This document shows, in pieces, positions 53,513 to 62,535 of a stretch of 64,000 bases of DNA. The notes below the pieces were generated by a model that was not told the DNA's origin, made no database searches, and was given only the letters and a program-made list of their open reading frames with translations. This stretch comes from Dyadobacter pollutisoli (GTDB taxonomy: Bacteria > Bacteroidota > Bacteroidia > Cytophagales > Spirosomataceae), in assembly GCF_026625565.1 (NCBI RefSeq), contig NZ_CP112998.1, positions 1,862,501 through 1,926,500 of the forward strand. Direction: 5' to 3'. Position numbers and translations under genes: made by a program. How positions within the stretch are numbered: position 1 is the first letter of the stretch; each line of letters starts with the position of its first letter.

Positions 53513-54685
53513 TTATATTCCCGCCATTCTTTCCAGGTGGTGATAATCAATGCCGAAGTAGGCTTTCGCATCCTTAATTTTTTTCAGGATAGCGGCCTGA
53601 TCAGGTTTGTTGCGTCGGTCCTTAATACCAACGACCATTACGTTTTTAGGAGTATGTGCGTCTGAAATGAATTCAAAAACTTTGGTTTTATACCCAAAAT
53701 ATTCCAGTATCATGGCCCTGATCCCGTCGGTTACCATCTCTGCCTGCCTTTCCAGAAAGATGCCGTACTTGGTCAAAAAGCGGACATCATTCTCGGTTTT
53801 GTGTTTTTCAATCTCGCGACGGATCTGTTTGTGGCAACATGGTGCGACCACGATCAGGTCCGAACCTGCTGTTATTCCTTTGTAAATAGCATCGTCTGTG
53901 GCCGTGTCGCAGGCGTGTAATGCAATGAGCACGTTGGTTTCCGCGCTATCATATGCTTCAATGGTTCCTTCCGTGAAAGTGAGATCTTGAAAGCCAGTTT
54001 CCCCGGCAATGCGATTGCACAGTTCCACCAGATCAGGTCGAAATTCCACACCCGTAACGCTGGCATTCAATCCCAGGACGTTGTGCAGGTAATCATATAG
54101 CGCGAATGTCAGGTAGCCCTTTCCAGAACCCATATCGGCCACTTTTAGCTTTCCCTTGGTAGGTATCTCCTTAAAGAGGCTGCTCAGGATTTCAATGTAA
54201 TGGTTGATCTGCTTGTACTTATCCTGAGCATTTTTAAAAACATTGCCTTGCTGGTCGGTAATGTTAAGTTGCTGCAGGTAAGGTTTATTCTGAGCGGAAA
54301 TCAGCCGGTTTTTGGTTCTGTCGTGTTCCAATGAAGGCGCCTCGTTTGTTTCGGAGAACTTCTTTTTTAAAGTCTCTTTGCCATTTTTGAGAATTTCAAA
54401 CTGCACTTCGAATGCACTCGTCTGTAAAGTGGCTACGTGAAAATCACTGCCAATCCATTTTTGAAGCAGGTCTTTTGTTTCGTCCGGGGAATAGTTCTTG
54501 ACAATGTCGCGGGTCTTGTAGCGATAGGTAAAGCTGAACTTTTCTTCGTGCCGGATCAGTGTTTTTTTGATATAAATATTTTTGAGATTCTCCTCGCTAC
54601 CCTTATAGTTGCCCAGCGAAAGCTTGATCAAAGTATTTTCCTGATGACTGGTCTCAAATGCTGTAATAAACTCTTGTATTTTCAT
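53513..54685 (-). CDS. SAM-dependent methyltransferase (Methyltransf_32 type)
   Basis: Cytoplasmic protein of 390 residues. An N-terminal domain of about 150 residues (KNIYIKKTLIRHEEKFSFTY) precedes a class I SAM domain with motif I VADMGSGKG (residues 182-190), a motif II-like VTGVEFRPDLVELCN and LIALHACDTATDD. The APCCHKQIR block is characteristic of the PF13679-type group with GSTCD-like members, suspected RNA or small-molecule methyltransferases. Its start overlaps the stop of the upstream TPR histidine kinase by four bases (ATGA), so the two are translationally coupled. The substrate cannot be told from sequence. Confidence 0.88.
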   Translation of the reverse strand: MKIQEFITAFETSHQENTLIKLSLGNYKGSEENLKNIYIKKTLIRHEEKFSFTYRYKTRDIVKNYSPDETKDLLQKWIGSDFHVATLQTSAFEVQFEILKNGKETLKKKFSETNEAPSLEHDRTKNRLISAQNKPYLQQLNITDQQGNVFKNAQDKYKQINHYIEILSSLFKEIPTKGKLKVADMGSGKGYLTFALYDYLHNVLGLNASVTGVEFRPDLVELCNRIAGETGFQDLTFTEGTIEAYDSAETNVLIALHACDTATDDAIYKGITAGSDLIVVAPCCHKQIRREIEKHKTENDVRFLTKYGIFLERQAEMVTDGIRAMILEYFGYKTKVFEFISDAHTPKNVMVVGIKDRRNKPDQAAILKKIKDAKAYFGIDYHHLERMAGI

Positions 54686-56487
54686 CGTGTGATGACCTTT
54701 GGTATTTCAATTTCCACCCTCGTTCCGTTTGTTTCCTCATCGAGGATCTGAATTTTTCCTTTCAGGCTTTCGACCCTGTTTTTAACATTTTTTAGCCCCA
54801 CACCCTGTCGAGAAGGTTCAATCATTCCGGTGCCGTTATCACTAACAACCAATGTTATGTTTTTAAGGTTTTCCGTCAGGTCAATAACTGCCCTGTTGGC
54901 ACCTGAATGCTTGATAATATTGTTTGTCAGTTCCAGGACAATGCTGTAAAGCTCAAACTCGATTTTGTTGTTGAGACGGCTGCTGAGTCCTGACAGGTTA
55001 AAGACGAATTCGATGTTCTTGTTTTCATTCAGCTTGCCGATCAGTCGATGCAGCGCTGTTGTCAGGCCGTGTTCTTCCAGTTCCGCAGGCATCAGGTTAT
55101 GAGAAAGGCTGCGTACCTCGCGGTAGGCAGATCCGACCATTTGATGGACGCTGTCATAAATTTTCTTTTCTTCCTCCGACAGTACCTTTTTGTCAATTCC
55201 GTAGAGATACCAGTTCAATGAGGCTAACGTACCACCCAGGTGATCGTGAAGCTCCGCTGCAACACGTTTTCTTTCAATGGTTTGTCCCTGGATCAATGCT
55301 TCCTGTATCTCGGCATTTTTCCTTCTTAGTTTTTTGTTATTAAACCATAAGAATGCGGCGAACGCAATGATCAGGCATGAGAAGCCGATCAGAAATCGCT
55401 GAATGGTCTTTTGTTCACTAATGATCTTTTGCTGGATTTCCGAGTCCATGACCTGATTGTCATACATGAGTTGGTACATGGTATATTGGCGCTTCACGTA
55501 CTCATCGTGCAGCATGCGCCGATTGAAAACGACCTGCTCATTATATTTCAACGCTTCCAGCGGCATGTTCTTAGCCTTATATGCTCTCGAAAGTGTGATC
55601 AATGCCCAGTTGGTCTGTTGGCTGGAATGGAAAATTTTGGAGTATTCCAGCGCCTTCAAACCTGTTTCAATACTTTGATCATATTTTTGCTGATAGTAGT
55701 AGGTATTGCTCAGGTCATTGAGTGTATTTACCTCGCCATAGCGGTTATTTAGCTTTTGAAATAACGCAAGACTTTGCAGAAAGTACTTTTCGGCTTCCTT
55801 GTGATTATCAATCCGGACATTCATGTACCCCTTACTCTGAAGAATAGTAGCTTTTCCCCAGTCCGAATGGATTTTGTCAAATATCTGATATGCCTGATCA
55901 TAATATTTGACGGCTTCGGTATACATACTTTTTTCACGGTATGAATTACCCATATTCTCCAGACAGATAGCGCGTGAGCTGTCCGCTTTTAATGCCGTAA
56001 AAATCTTGATAGCCTGATCGTAATTGATCTGTGCGGAATCCCACTGACGATATTCGGAGTAGCTCTCAGCCAGAAACCTTTTCGCGTGGGCTGTGTAGAG
56101 CGGAAAGTTCAGCTGTTTGGAGAGCGCCATTGTTTCGTTGGACAACTCGCGAAGAATGTCATAGCTGCCATCCAACAGATAATATGTGCTCAATATATTG
56201 TAGGCCAGCACTTTGCCTTTGCTCCATTGATGTTTTTGAGAGAGTCGCAGGACATGCTTGGAATAAAACATGGCTTTTTCTGCATCCTGGAACAAATAAG
56301 TTGCTGCCAGTTTGTGGTATTTTAATATCAGTACAGTGTCTTCTGCGAAATCGTCCTGAGGAATGAAATCCAGGACCCTGGATTCTTTTTCGAGAGCAGG
56401 TTTATTCTTATCGGGAGAGGAACACTGGCTTCCGGAGAGAAACGTAAATACTAGTGCTATTAAAAGCAGCCTGTAAAAATCGATCAT
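54682..56487 (-). CDS. TPR sensor histidine kinase (lipoprotein-type, NarX/HisKA_3-like)
   Basis: Membrane kinase of 601 residues. The leader has a lipobox-like SGSQC (Cys22); several tetratricopeptide repeats follow in the periplasmic part (about 60-340, with NSYREKSMYTEAVKYYDQAY and NTYYYQQKYDQSIETGLKAL). A membrane helix at 365-383 leads through a coiled coil into the dimerisation helix with His414 in VAAELHDHLGGTLASLN, then HATPase blocks NIIKHSGANRAV and SDNGTGMI. This type phosphorylates NarL/FixJ regulators; none is adjacent, the nearest being at 33.6 kb. The methyltransferase gene overlaps its stop codon, an unusual pairing. Confidence 0.92.
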   Translation of the reverse strand: MIDFYRLLLIALVFTFLSGSQCSSPDKNKPALEKESRVLDFIPQDDFAEDTVLILKYHKLAATYLFQDAEKAMFYSKHVLRLSQKHQWSKGKVLAYNILSTYYLLDGSYDILRELSNETMALSKQLNFPLYTAHAKRFLAESYSEYRQWDSAQINYDQAIKIFTALKADSSRAICLENMGNSYREKSMYTEAVKYYDQAYQIFDKIHSDWGKATILQSKGYMNVRIDNHKEAEKYFLQSLALFQKLNNRYGEVNTLNDLSNTYYYQQKYDQSIETGLKALEYSKIFHSSQQTNWALITLSRAYKAKNMPLEALKYNEQVVFNRRMLHDEYVKRQYTMYQLMYDNQVMDSEIQQKIISEQKTIQRFLIGFSCLIIAFAAFLWFNNKKLRRKNAEIQEALIQGQTIERKRVAAELHDHLGGTLASLNWYLYGIDKKVLSEEEKKIYDSVHQMVGSAYREVRSLSHNLMPAELEEHGLTTALHRLIGKLNENKNIEFVFNLSGLSSRLNNKIEFELYSIVLELTNNIIKHSGANRAVIDLTENLKNITLVVSDNGTGMIEPSRQGVGLKNVKNRVESLKGKIQILDEETNGTRVEIEIPKVITR

Positions 56488-56652
56488 ATATTACTCAATA
56501 CCATGCCGGCGTAGCTCCCAAGCGAACCGGAAAGAGTGGAAGGATTTCATGGTATACGTCGAGATTTAGGGTTTTGCATCTCAAAGATAAAGAATCCATT
56601 GTAAATCGTGTAGGATATTAAGGATAGAATTGAATTTTTTGAAGTACGAATT

Positions 56653-57279
56653 TTACAAAGGTTTACTCACAAATGGATTGTTTTTAATATAGTAACGGTA
56701 GGGGAGATCAACACCCACATTGATCCCGACCCTTTTGGAAATGGCCGTCTCAAAATCTGAAATTACTGGCTCGTTAATGTAAAGAGTGTGGCTGGTCAGC
56801 AAAACGTTGTTGTGCAAGGCGCGATCAATTCCCATTGCTTTGGTCAGCTTGCCCGGGCCACGGCAAAGCTCTTTCAAACTGACAGGTTTGGCGAGGCTAA
56901 TGTCTTCTGTTTTTCGGGTAATAATGCTGCGACGAAGCTGCATTAGATCTGTTCCGCCAGTAGGTTGCAAAGCGCGAACCAGCACTGCTTCGCCGATTCC
57001 TTCGCTATTGCTGACAACATTAAAGCATTGGTACATTCCGTATATGAGGTATACGTAGCTTGTCCCCGCAAGTCCGTACATCGGTTCGGTCCGCGTTGTC
57101 CTTTTGTTAAAAGCGTGGCAGGCGGGGTCGTCTTGCAGGTAGGCCTCCGTTTCAACAATAATTCCGCTGGTGATGCCATCGGGACTGTCGTGAACGAGCT
57201 CGCACCCGAGCAGCTTTCGGGCCAGGGTGCGAGTATCATAAGATTGAAAGAAAGAAAGTGGAAGCTTGTTGCCGGACAT
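56653..57279 (-). CDS. DNA-3-methyladenine glycosylase (AAG/MPG family)
   Basis: Base-excision repair enzyme of 208 residues that removes alkylated purines such as 3-methyladenine from DNA. The fold is shown by ARKLLGCELVHDSPDG, the catalytic Glu in IVETEAYLQDDPACHAF, the Tyr-rich GTSYVYLIYGMYQCFNVV and the late block LCRGPGKLTKAMGID. Length is normal. It is the last gene of a three-gene unit after pdxA and yicC, separated from yicC by four bases. A 165-base gap downstream of the TPR kinase start region holds nothing recognisable. Confidence 0.95.
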   Translation of the reverse strand: MSGNKLPLSFFQSYDTRTLARKLLGCELVHDSPDGITSGIIVETEAYLQDDPACHAFNKRTTRTEPMYGLAGTSYVYLIYGMYQCFNVVSNSEGIGEAVLVRALQPTGGTDLMQLRRSIITRKTEDISLAKPVSLKELCRGPGKLTKAMGIDRALHNNVLLTSHTLYINEPVISDFETAISKRVGINVGVDLPYRYYIKNNPFVSKPL

Positions 57280-57283
57280 CCGG

Positions 57284-58171
57284 TTAAATGATATTCATGG
57301 TTTGTTCCTTGATCTTTTCCAGCTCATCTTTCATCTGAACCACCAAATGTTGGATCGATACATCATTGGCCTTGGAACCGATCGTATTGATCTCTCTTCC
57401 AATTTCCTGGGCAATGAAGTTCAGTTTTTTACCATTGCTTTCCGGAGCCTTCATAGTTTCCAGAAAGTAGTTGAGGTGGTTGGCCAAACGGATCTTCTCT
57501 TCGGAAATATCAAATTTTTCGACGTAGTAAATCAATTCCTGTTCAAACCGGTTTGGGTCGAAATTATCATCGGACAAAAGTTCACGTACCTGTTTTTCAA
57601 GCCGCTCCCGCACCGACGGAATTCTCAGTTTATCCTGCTCCGAAACGCTATCCAGTAGGTTCTGAATGATTTTAATGTAGTCTGAGAACTTGTCAGAGGT
57701 CATTTTGCCTTCTTGCTCCCTGAAAACAGAACATTTTCGGATTGCTTCCAGCACTGCCACCTTAATTTGGGTCCAGTCATTTTCTTTGCCCGAATCGTCT
57801 ACCGTTTCGTTGTTGTATGCATTCGGCATTTGCAATGCAATACGGAATAGTTCGGTTGCGTCGGGGGTGAAGCCCAGGTCACTTGCCGTGGCCGAAAGAT
57901 CGGTATAGTAAGCATTGACCAATGTTCTGTTCACCGAAGTAGAGGCGATTGTCTTTCCAACAGGCTGTACAGTAAGGGTAAATTCTACCTTACCACGTTC
58001 GAGGGACTGTGTGATGAGATTGCGTATTTCAATTTCTCTTTCCGAAAAATTGCGTGGAATGCGGCAATAAATGTCCAGGAACTTGGAATTCAGTGTCTTG
58101 ATTTCAACGGTGACGTTGATAGAATCGGATTCGATGTTGGATACACCGTATCCGGTCATTGACTTTAACAT
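57284..58171 (-). CDS. YicC/YloC family endoribonuclease
   Basis: Cytoplasmic protein of 295 residues. The N-terminal block MLKSMTGYGVSNIESDSINV and C-terminal NFIAQEIGREINTIGSKAND with VQMKDELEKIKEQTMNI are hallmarks of the YicC family. E. coli YicC is a Mg/Mn-dependent endoribonuclease that affects small-RNA turnover. It lies 14 bases after pdxA and four bases before the glycosylase gene, so the three genes form one operon. Confidence 0.96.
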   Translation of the reverse strand: MLKSMTGYGVSNIESDSINVTVEIKTLNSKFLDIYCRIPRNFSEREIEIRNLITQSLERGKVEFTLTVQPVGKTIASTSVNRTLVNAYYTDLSATASDLGFTPDATELFRIALQMPNAYNNETVDDSGKENDWTQIKVAVLEAIRKCSVFREQEGKMTSDKFSDYIKIIQNLLDSVSEQDKLRIPSVRERLEKQVRELLSDDNFDPNRFEQELIYYVEKFDISEEKIRLANHLNYFLETMKAPESNGKKLNFIAQEIGREINTIGSKANDVSIQHLVVQMKDELEKIKEQTMNII

Positions 58172-58185
58172 GAGGATGTTTGTTA

Positions 58186-59292
58186 TTAATTAAATCGCTG
58201 CTTTCCGCCGGATTTTGCCGGGTGCTGACTTTCAGACTGTTGCGGTTTCGATATTAGCTTATTTTTCTCAGCATCGCTATTGAAAATACGGAACCTGGAA
58301 ACGTCACAGGCCAGGTAAATAGCTTGGAGCAGTGAGCCCGGTTCCGCCAGGTTTTTTCCCGCAATATTGTAAGCAGTCCCATGATCCGGCGAGGTGCGGA
58401 CAGCGGACAGGCCTGCCGTAAAATTGACGCCTTCATTGAAAGCGAGCGTTTTGAAAGGAATAAGGCCCTGGTCGTGGTACATGGCCAGTACCGCGTCGTA
58501 TTGACGATAGGTACCTGCTGCAAAAAAGCCATCGGCCGGAAATGGACCTACTACCAGATTTCCTTTTTCTTTAAAGGATTTGATCACGGGCTGAATAATT
58601 TCGATTTCTTCATTGCCCAGTAACCCATTTTCTCCTGCGTGAGGATTGAGTCCCAAAACTGCCAGTCTTGGCTTTTTAATGCCGAAATCTCCTTTCAATG
58701 ATTGCAGGATCTGCTCAATTTTGGCAGTTAATTTTTCTGCGGTGATCTGTGACCTCACATTTTCCAGCGGAATGTGGCCCGTCAGAACGCCAACGCGCAA
58801 ATCTCCTGCCACCATGAACATCAGCGCCTCGTCTTTGCCAAATGCCTGTGCCAAAAACTCGGTATGTCCCGGAAATTTGAATTCTTCACTTTGAATGTTA
58901 TCCTTATTGATCGGGCCGGTAACCAGTGCCTGTATTTTGCCTTCTTTCAGATCTTCTACGGCTCTTTTTAAAGAAGCCAGAGAGCCCTGGCCAGCCTCGG
59001 GGGTAATTTTGCCCGGCTGCACTTCGGTCTGGTGGTCATGCCAGCAGGTAATGACATTGGTCAGCTTTTGATTGGCCTGCTCCGGTTTTTGAATACCATG
59101 CAGTGTCCAGTCCTTCATTTCGAAAATATTGCGGTATTGATTCAGTACCCTTAATGATCCATAAATGATTGGTGTGCATAATTTTGCTAACTGGTTTCCC
59201 TCTAATGCTTTAAGTATTACTTCGGGCCCGATGCCGTTATAATCTCCGATTGTGATGCCTATGACGGGTTTATCGCTGTGTTGGTCGCTCAT
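58186..59292 (-). CDS. pdxA: 4-hydroxythreonine-4-phosphate dehydrogenase
   Basis: NAD-dependent dehydrogenase of pyridoxal-5'-phosphate (vitamin B6) synthesis, 368 residues, cytoplasmic. Signatures are ITIGDYNGIGPEVILKAL at the start, VTGPINKDNIQ, FPGHTEFLAQAFG, LGLNPHAGENGLLG and AMYHDQGLIPFKTLAF with metal-ligand His, and RTSPDHGTAYNIAGK. The last 30 or so residues (SDAEKNKLISKPQQSESQHP) are a low-complexity tail beyond the usual end. It is divergent from a 2-hydroxyacid dehydrogenase gene and heads the yicC-mpg operon. Confidence 0.97.
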   Translation of the reverse strand: MSDQHSDKPVIGITIGDYNGIGPEVILKALEGNQLAKLCTPIIYGSLRVLNQYRNIFEMKDWTLHGIQKPEQANQKLTNVITCWHDHQTEVQPGKITPEAGQGSLASLKRAVEDLKEGKIQALVTGPINKDNIQSEEFKFPGHTEFLAQAFGKDEALMFMVAGDLRVGVLTGHIPLENVRSQITAEKLTAKIEQILQSLKGDFGIKKPRLAVLGLNPHAGENGLLGNEEIEIIQPVIKSFKEKGNLVVGPFPADGFFAAGTYRQYDAVLAMYHDQGLIPFKTLAFNEGVNFTAGLSAVRTSPDHGTAYNIAGKNLAEPGSLLQAIYLACDVSRFRIFNSDAEKNKLISKPQQSESQHPAKSGGKQRFN

Positions 59293-59336
59293 GTAGTAAA
59301 ATGCTATTGAATCTGTTCTTCTGAGTAATTCTATAT

Positions 59337-59344
59337 TACTTTTG
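59337..59344 (+). promoter_or_regulatory. Candidate -7 promoter box (TAnnTTTG type)
   Basis: TACTTTTG matches the Bacteroidota -7 consensus and sits 43 bases before the hydroxyacid dehydrogenase start. No good -33 element was found at the right distance. Confidence 0.4.
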
Positions 59345-59387
59345 CCAAACGGTTAGGCCGGCAAGTTACAAAAAATCCTGTGCTCCT

Positions 59388-60314
59388 ATGAAAATCCTGA
59401 TAGCAGACTCTATGCATTCCTCTCTTTTCAATATGTTGGAGGAAAAAGGCTGGGAATATGCGTATCATCCTCAATATCGTCGTGAAGATATCAAAGTGGC
59501 TCTGCCTGAATACGATGGCCTCATGATCCGAAGCAAAACTTATCTCGATCGGGAGATGCTGGAAAATGCGGGCAAGCTCAGATTTATAGCCCGGGCTGGC
59601 GCAGGCCTGGACCTGATTGACCTGTCGGTTGCGAAAGAGCGTCAGATCGAGGTTTTTCATGCAGGAACCGGCAACCGGGACGCAGTTGCAGAGCATGCGT
59701 TGGGTATGTTGCTCGCTCTATTTAACAATATACTGAAAGCCGACCGGGAGGTTCGGAACGGCATCTGGGACCGGGAAGGAAATCGCGGCGTGGAACTCAT
59801 GAACAAAACAGTGGGTATCATTGGCTACGGAAATAACGGAACCGCGACGGCGAAAAGACTGACCGGTTTTGGTTGCCGCGTGCTTGCGTATGACAAATAC
59901 CGTGATCATTACGGTGATGAGTTTGCTGAGGAATCCTCAGTGGAGCAAATCATGGCCGAGGCCGATATTTTGAGCCTTCATATTCCATTGACGGAAATCA
60001 GCCGGTATTGGATCGATGAAAACTTTATAGAGCAGTTTTCGAAACCATTCTATCTGGTCAATCTATCCAGGGGCGAAATTGTCAAGCTGGGAGCTGTTGT
60101 GAATGGATTACAATCGGGGAAAATACTGGGCGCTTGTCTGGACGTTCTCGAAAATGAGAAGATAGCAAAGCTTACACCTTCACAGCAGGCTTCTTTCGAT
60201 TATCTGCGTTCGTCGGACAATGTAGTACTAACGCCTCATATCGGGGGCTGGACGCACGAAAGCTACGTCCGTATCAATGAAGTCCTGGTGAAGCAAATTG
60301 CAAACTGGCTATAA
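59388..60314 (+). CDS. D-2-hydroxyacid dehydrogenase (phosphoglycerate dehydrogenase-like)
   Basis: NAD-dependent oxidoreductase of 308 residues. The Rossmann motif is VGIIGYGNNGTATAKRL; the catalytic Arg lies in VNLSRGEIVKLGA, the Glu in LDVLENEKI and the His in VVLTPHIGGWTHES. The N-terminal flavodoxin-like substrate domain includes IRSKTYLDREML. No ACT domain is present, unlike full-length SerA. 3-phosphoglycerate or 4-phosphoerythronate are the likely substrates; position next to pdxA makes a PLP-pathway role (PdxB-like) possible but unproven. Confidence 0.9.
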   Translation: MKILIADSMHSSLFNMLEEKGWEYAYHPQYRREDIKVALPEYDGLMIRSKTYLDREMLENAGKLRFIARAGAGLDLIDLSVAKERQIEVFHAGTGNRDAVAEHALGMLLALFNNILKADREVRNGIWDREGNRGVELMNKTVGIIGYGNNGTATAKRLTGFGCRVLAYDKYRDHYGDEFAEESSVEQIMAEADILSLHIPLTEISRYWIDENFIEQFSKPFYLVNLSRGEIVKLGAVVNGLQSGKILGACLDVLENEKIAKLTPSQQASFDYLRSSDNVVLTPHIGGWTHESYVRINEVLVKQIANWL

Positions 60315-60321
60315 ACAAATA

Positions 60322-60340
60322 TGCCGACCAAAGGTCGGCA
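60322..60340. terminator. Intrinsic terminator hairpin
   Basis: TGCCGACC (60322-60329) pairs with GGTCGGCA (60333-60340) around AAA, eight bases past the dehydrogenase stop and before the convergent rplY stop. The following T-tract is short. Confidence 0.7.
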
Positions 60341-60374
60341 CGTTTGCATCTATTAGCCATGAAAAATAAAATAC

Positions 60375-60941
60375 TTATTTGCCAAGTGTACCTCTCAGTG
60401 CACGTGGGATCTCGACTGAAGCGATCGGGTTGCTTGCGGCTGTCAATATAACAAAATTTTCAGCTTTTAATGCACCAACCTTCACAGATTTTCCTAAATC
60501 AAGTTCAGTCACGTCAACATTTACGTAGTCGGGGATATTATCCGCCAAACCTTGTACGCGCAATTTACGCAATTTTTGATTCATTTTACCACCTTTCATT
60601 ACTCCAGCTGAAGTACCGGTCAATTTTACTGGCACGTCAACTTTAATTTCTTTACCATCAACGATTTGAAGAAAATCCGCGTGGATCAAAGAATCGTTGA
60701 CCGGGTGAAATTGTTTTTCTTGAAGGACGGCGTTATATAATGTACCTTCGATATTAAGCGTAACGTTAAAAATATCCGGTGTAAAAAGCAACTCGCGGAA
60801 CAACATAGCCGGTGCGTAAAAATGTACTTGCTCGGTTCCACCATACAGCACAGACGGAACATAACCCTGAGAACGTAATTCTTGGGACTCCGTCTTGCCG
60901 AGATTCGCTCTTTTAAACCCTACAATCTCATGCTTTTTCAT
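60375..60941 (-). CDS. rplY: 50S ribosomal protein bL25 (Ctc type)
   Basis: Ribosomal protein of 188 residues that binds 5S rRNA. The N-terminal L25 domain (about 1-92, SQELRSQGYVPSVLYGG, HADFLQIVDGKEIKVDVPVK) is followed by the C-terminal TL5/Ctc domain (KLRKLRVQGLADNIPDYVNV, VTELDLGKSVKVGALK). It starts 35 bases after prs on the same strand, as is common for this pair in Bacteroidota. Confidence 0.97.
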   Translation of the reverse strand: MKKHEIVGFKRANLGKTESQELRSQGYVPSVLYGGTEQVHFYAPAMLFRELLFTPDIFNVTLNIEGTLYNAVLQEKQFHPVNDSLIHADFLQIVDGKEIKVDVPVKLTGTSAGVMKGGKMNQKLRKLRVQGLADNIPDYVNVDVTELDLGKSVKVGALKAENFVILTAASNPIASVEIPRALRGTLGK

Positions 60942-60976
60942 AAGAATATTATTAAGAAAGTTAAAAAAATAAAAAT

Positions 60977-61921
60977 TTACTGATGATTTATAAATAATGA
61001 ACTAATAGATTCATGATCTCTGATCCGGCCTATTGCTTTTGCGAAGATCTCGGCAACTGACAATACGCGGATTTTTTCATTCTGTTGCTTTAAAGGAATG
61101 GTATCAGTGATAATTAATTCCTCAAGAACAGAATTTGCAATATTTTCGTGCGCCTTACCCGACATAATAGCATGGGTACTGATCGCCCTTACTGAACTTG
61201 CGCCTTTACCAAGGATCAGTTCAGCTGCTTTGCAAAGTGTACCACCCGTATCAATTAAGTCATCCACAAGTACTACATCCATTCCTTCCACATCTCCGAT
61301 CACCTGCATGCTGGCAATTTCATTGGCTCTTTTTCTGTGTTTATCACAGAGGATCATATCCACATTCAGAAACTTAGCAAAATTTCGTGCCCGTGCCGCG
61401 CCGCCCATATCAGGAGAAGCGATCAGCAGGTTTTTCAGGTTCAGTGACTTGATGTAGGGAACAAAAATAGACGTTCCTTCCAGGTGATCCACAGGTAAAT
61501 CAAAAAAGCCCTGTATCTGTCCGGCGTGCAGATCAATCGTCATCAAACGATCCACACCAACCGATGTAAGCAGGTTGGCAACTACTTTGGCAGCAATAGC
61601 AACCCTTGGTTTGTCTTTTCTGTCCTGTCTTGCGTATCCGAAATAAGGTATTACCACGGTTACGTAATGGGCAGAAGCACGACGGGCGGCATCAACCATT
61701 AAAAGTAATTCCAGTAAGTTATCTGCCGGGGGAAATGTGGACTGGATTAAAAAAACGTCACATCCTCTAATTGATTCTTCAAAGCTTGGGGATAATTCTC
61801 CGTCACTAAATTTCCTCAATGTATACCCACCCAGCTCTTTACCATAATACCTGGCAATGTCTTTGGCCAAATATTCGGACTGACTTCCCGAAAATATTTT
61901 TACTGTATTGAATGAACCCAT
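60977..61921 (-). CDS. prs: Ribose-phosphate pyrophosphokinase
   Basis: Makes phosphoribosyl pyrophosphate (PRPP) from ribose-5-phosphate and ATP for nucleotide, His and Trp synthesis; cytoplasmic, 314 residues from ATG 61921. Motifs: KIFSGSQSEYLAKDIA, SDGELSPSFEESIRG, PYFGYARQDRKDKPR and the PRPP-binding loop VLVDDLIDTGGTL. It heads a transcript with rplY. A TAnnTTTG box just upstream is its likely promoter. Confidence 0.98.
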   Translation of the reverse strand: MGSFNTVKIFSGSQSEYLAKDIARYYGKELGGYTLRKFSDGELSPSFEESIRGCDVFLIQSTFPPADNLLELLLMVDAARRASAHYVTVVIPYFGYARQDRKDKPRVAIAAKVVANLLTSVGVDRLMTIDLHAGQIQGFFDLPVDHLEGTSIFVPYIKSLNLKNLLIASPDMGGAARARNFAKFLNVDMILCDKHRKRANEIASMQVIGDVEGMDVVLVDDLIDTGGTLCKAAELILGKGASSVRAISTHAIMSGKAHENIANSVLEELIITDTIPLKQQNEKIRVLSVAEIFAKAIGRIRDHESISSLFINHQ

Positions 61922-61940
61922 GGCCAAACTAAAATTTGCG

Positions 61941-61948
61941 CAAAATTA
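61941..61948 (-). promoter_or_regulatory. Candidate -7 promoter box of prs-rplY
   Basis: On the minus strand TAATTTTG fits TAnnTTTG and lies 19 bases before the prs ATG. It implies a short leader. No -33 element stands out. Confidence 0.45.
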
Positions 61949-61959
61949 AATAAAATCAG

Positions 61960-62535
61960 TCAATTAAGATAATATCTTTTCAAAAAAGAATAATAAAGTT
62001 GCACACAGAGCCATCCGACCAGCATTCCGATTAATGCGCCGATGAAAATATCGGCCGGATAATGGACCCCAACGTACACTCTGCTATAGGAATACAGAGC
62101 CGCCCAGAAGAATATTAAGCTTATATACGGTACTCTGGTCCTGAAAAAACTGAACCAGGTAATAGCAACTGCAAAACTGGTCGAGGCATGTGATGAGGCA
62201 AAGCCATAAAGTCCGCCACATCCGGTAACTGTGTGCACCAATCCCTGTAACTCCGGATCATGACACGGCCGGAACCTGATAAAATAAGGCTTCATCAAAC
62301 CGGATGTGATCTTGTCTGCAATGATGACGGCGATGAGCACGGTCAGGATCTCGGTAAATCCCTTTTTTCTGTCCGCACGGAGCGATATAGCCATGAGTAG
62401 CAGGTACATAGGGATCCAGGTATACTTGTAAGTGATCCAGTACATAATCGTGTCCAGCCAGGGCGTGTGCATGCCATTGAGCCATAAAAACAGCTCCTGG
62501 TCGGAATGGATCAACGTATGGACGGTCTCGGTCAT
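61960..62535 (-). CDS. PAP2-family membrane phosphatase
   Basis: Inner-membrane phosphatase of 191 residues with five to six helices. The PAP2 signature is present in three parts: KPYFIRFRP (motif 1), YGFASSHAST (motif 2, catalytic His) and SRVYVGVHYPADIFIG (motif 3, second His). Members dephosphorylate undecaprenyl diphosphate or phosphatidic-type lipids. Start overlaps the trpS stop by four bases (ATGA), so the two are translationally coupled. Confidence 0.95.
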   Translation of the reverse strand: MTETVHTLIHSDQELFLWLNGMHTPWLDTIMYWITYKYTWIPMYLLLMAISLRADRKKGFTEILTVLIAVIIADKITSGLMKPYFIRFRPCHDPELQGLVHTVTGCGGLYGFASSHASTSFAVAITWFSFFRTRVPYISLIFFWAALYSYSRVYVGVHYPADIFIGALIGMLVGWLCVQLYYSFLKRYYLN

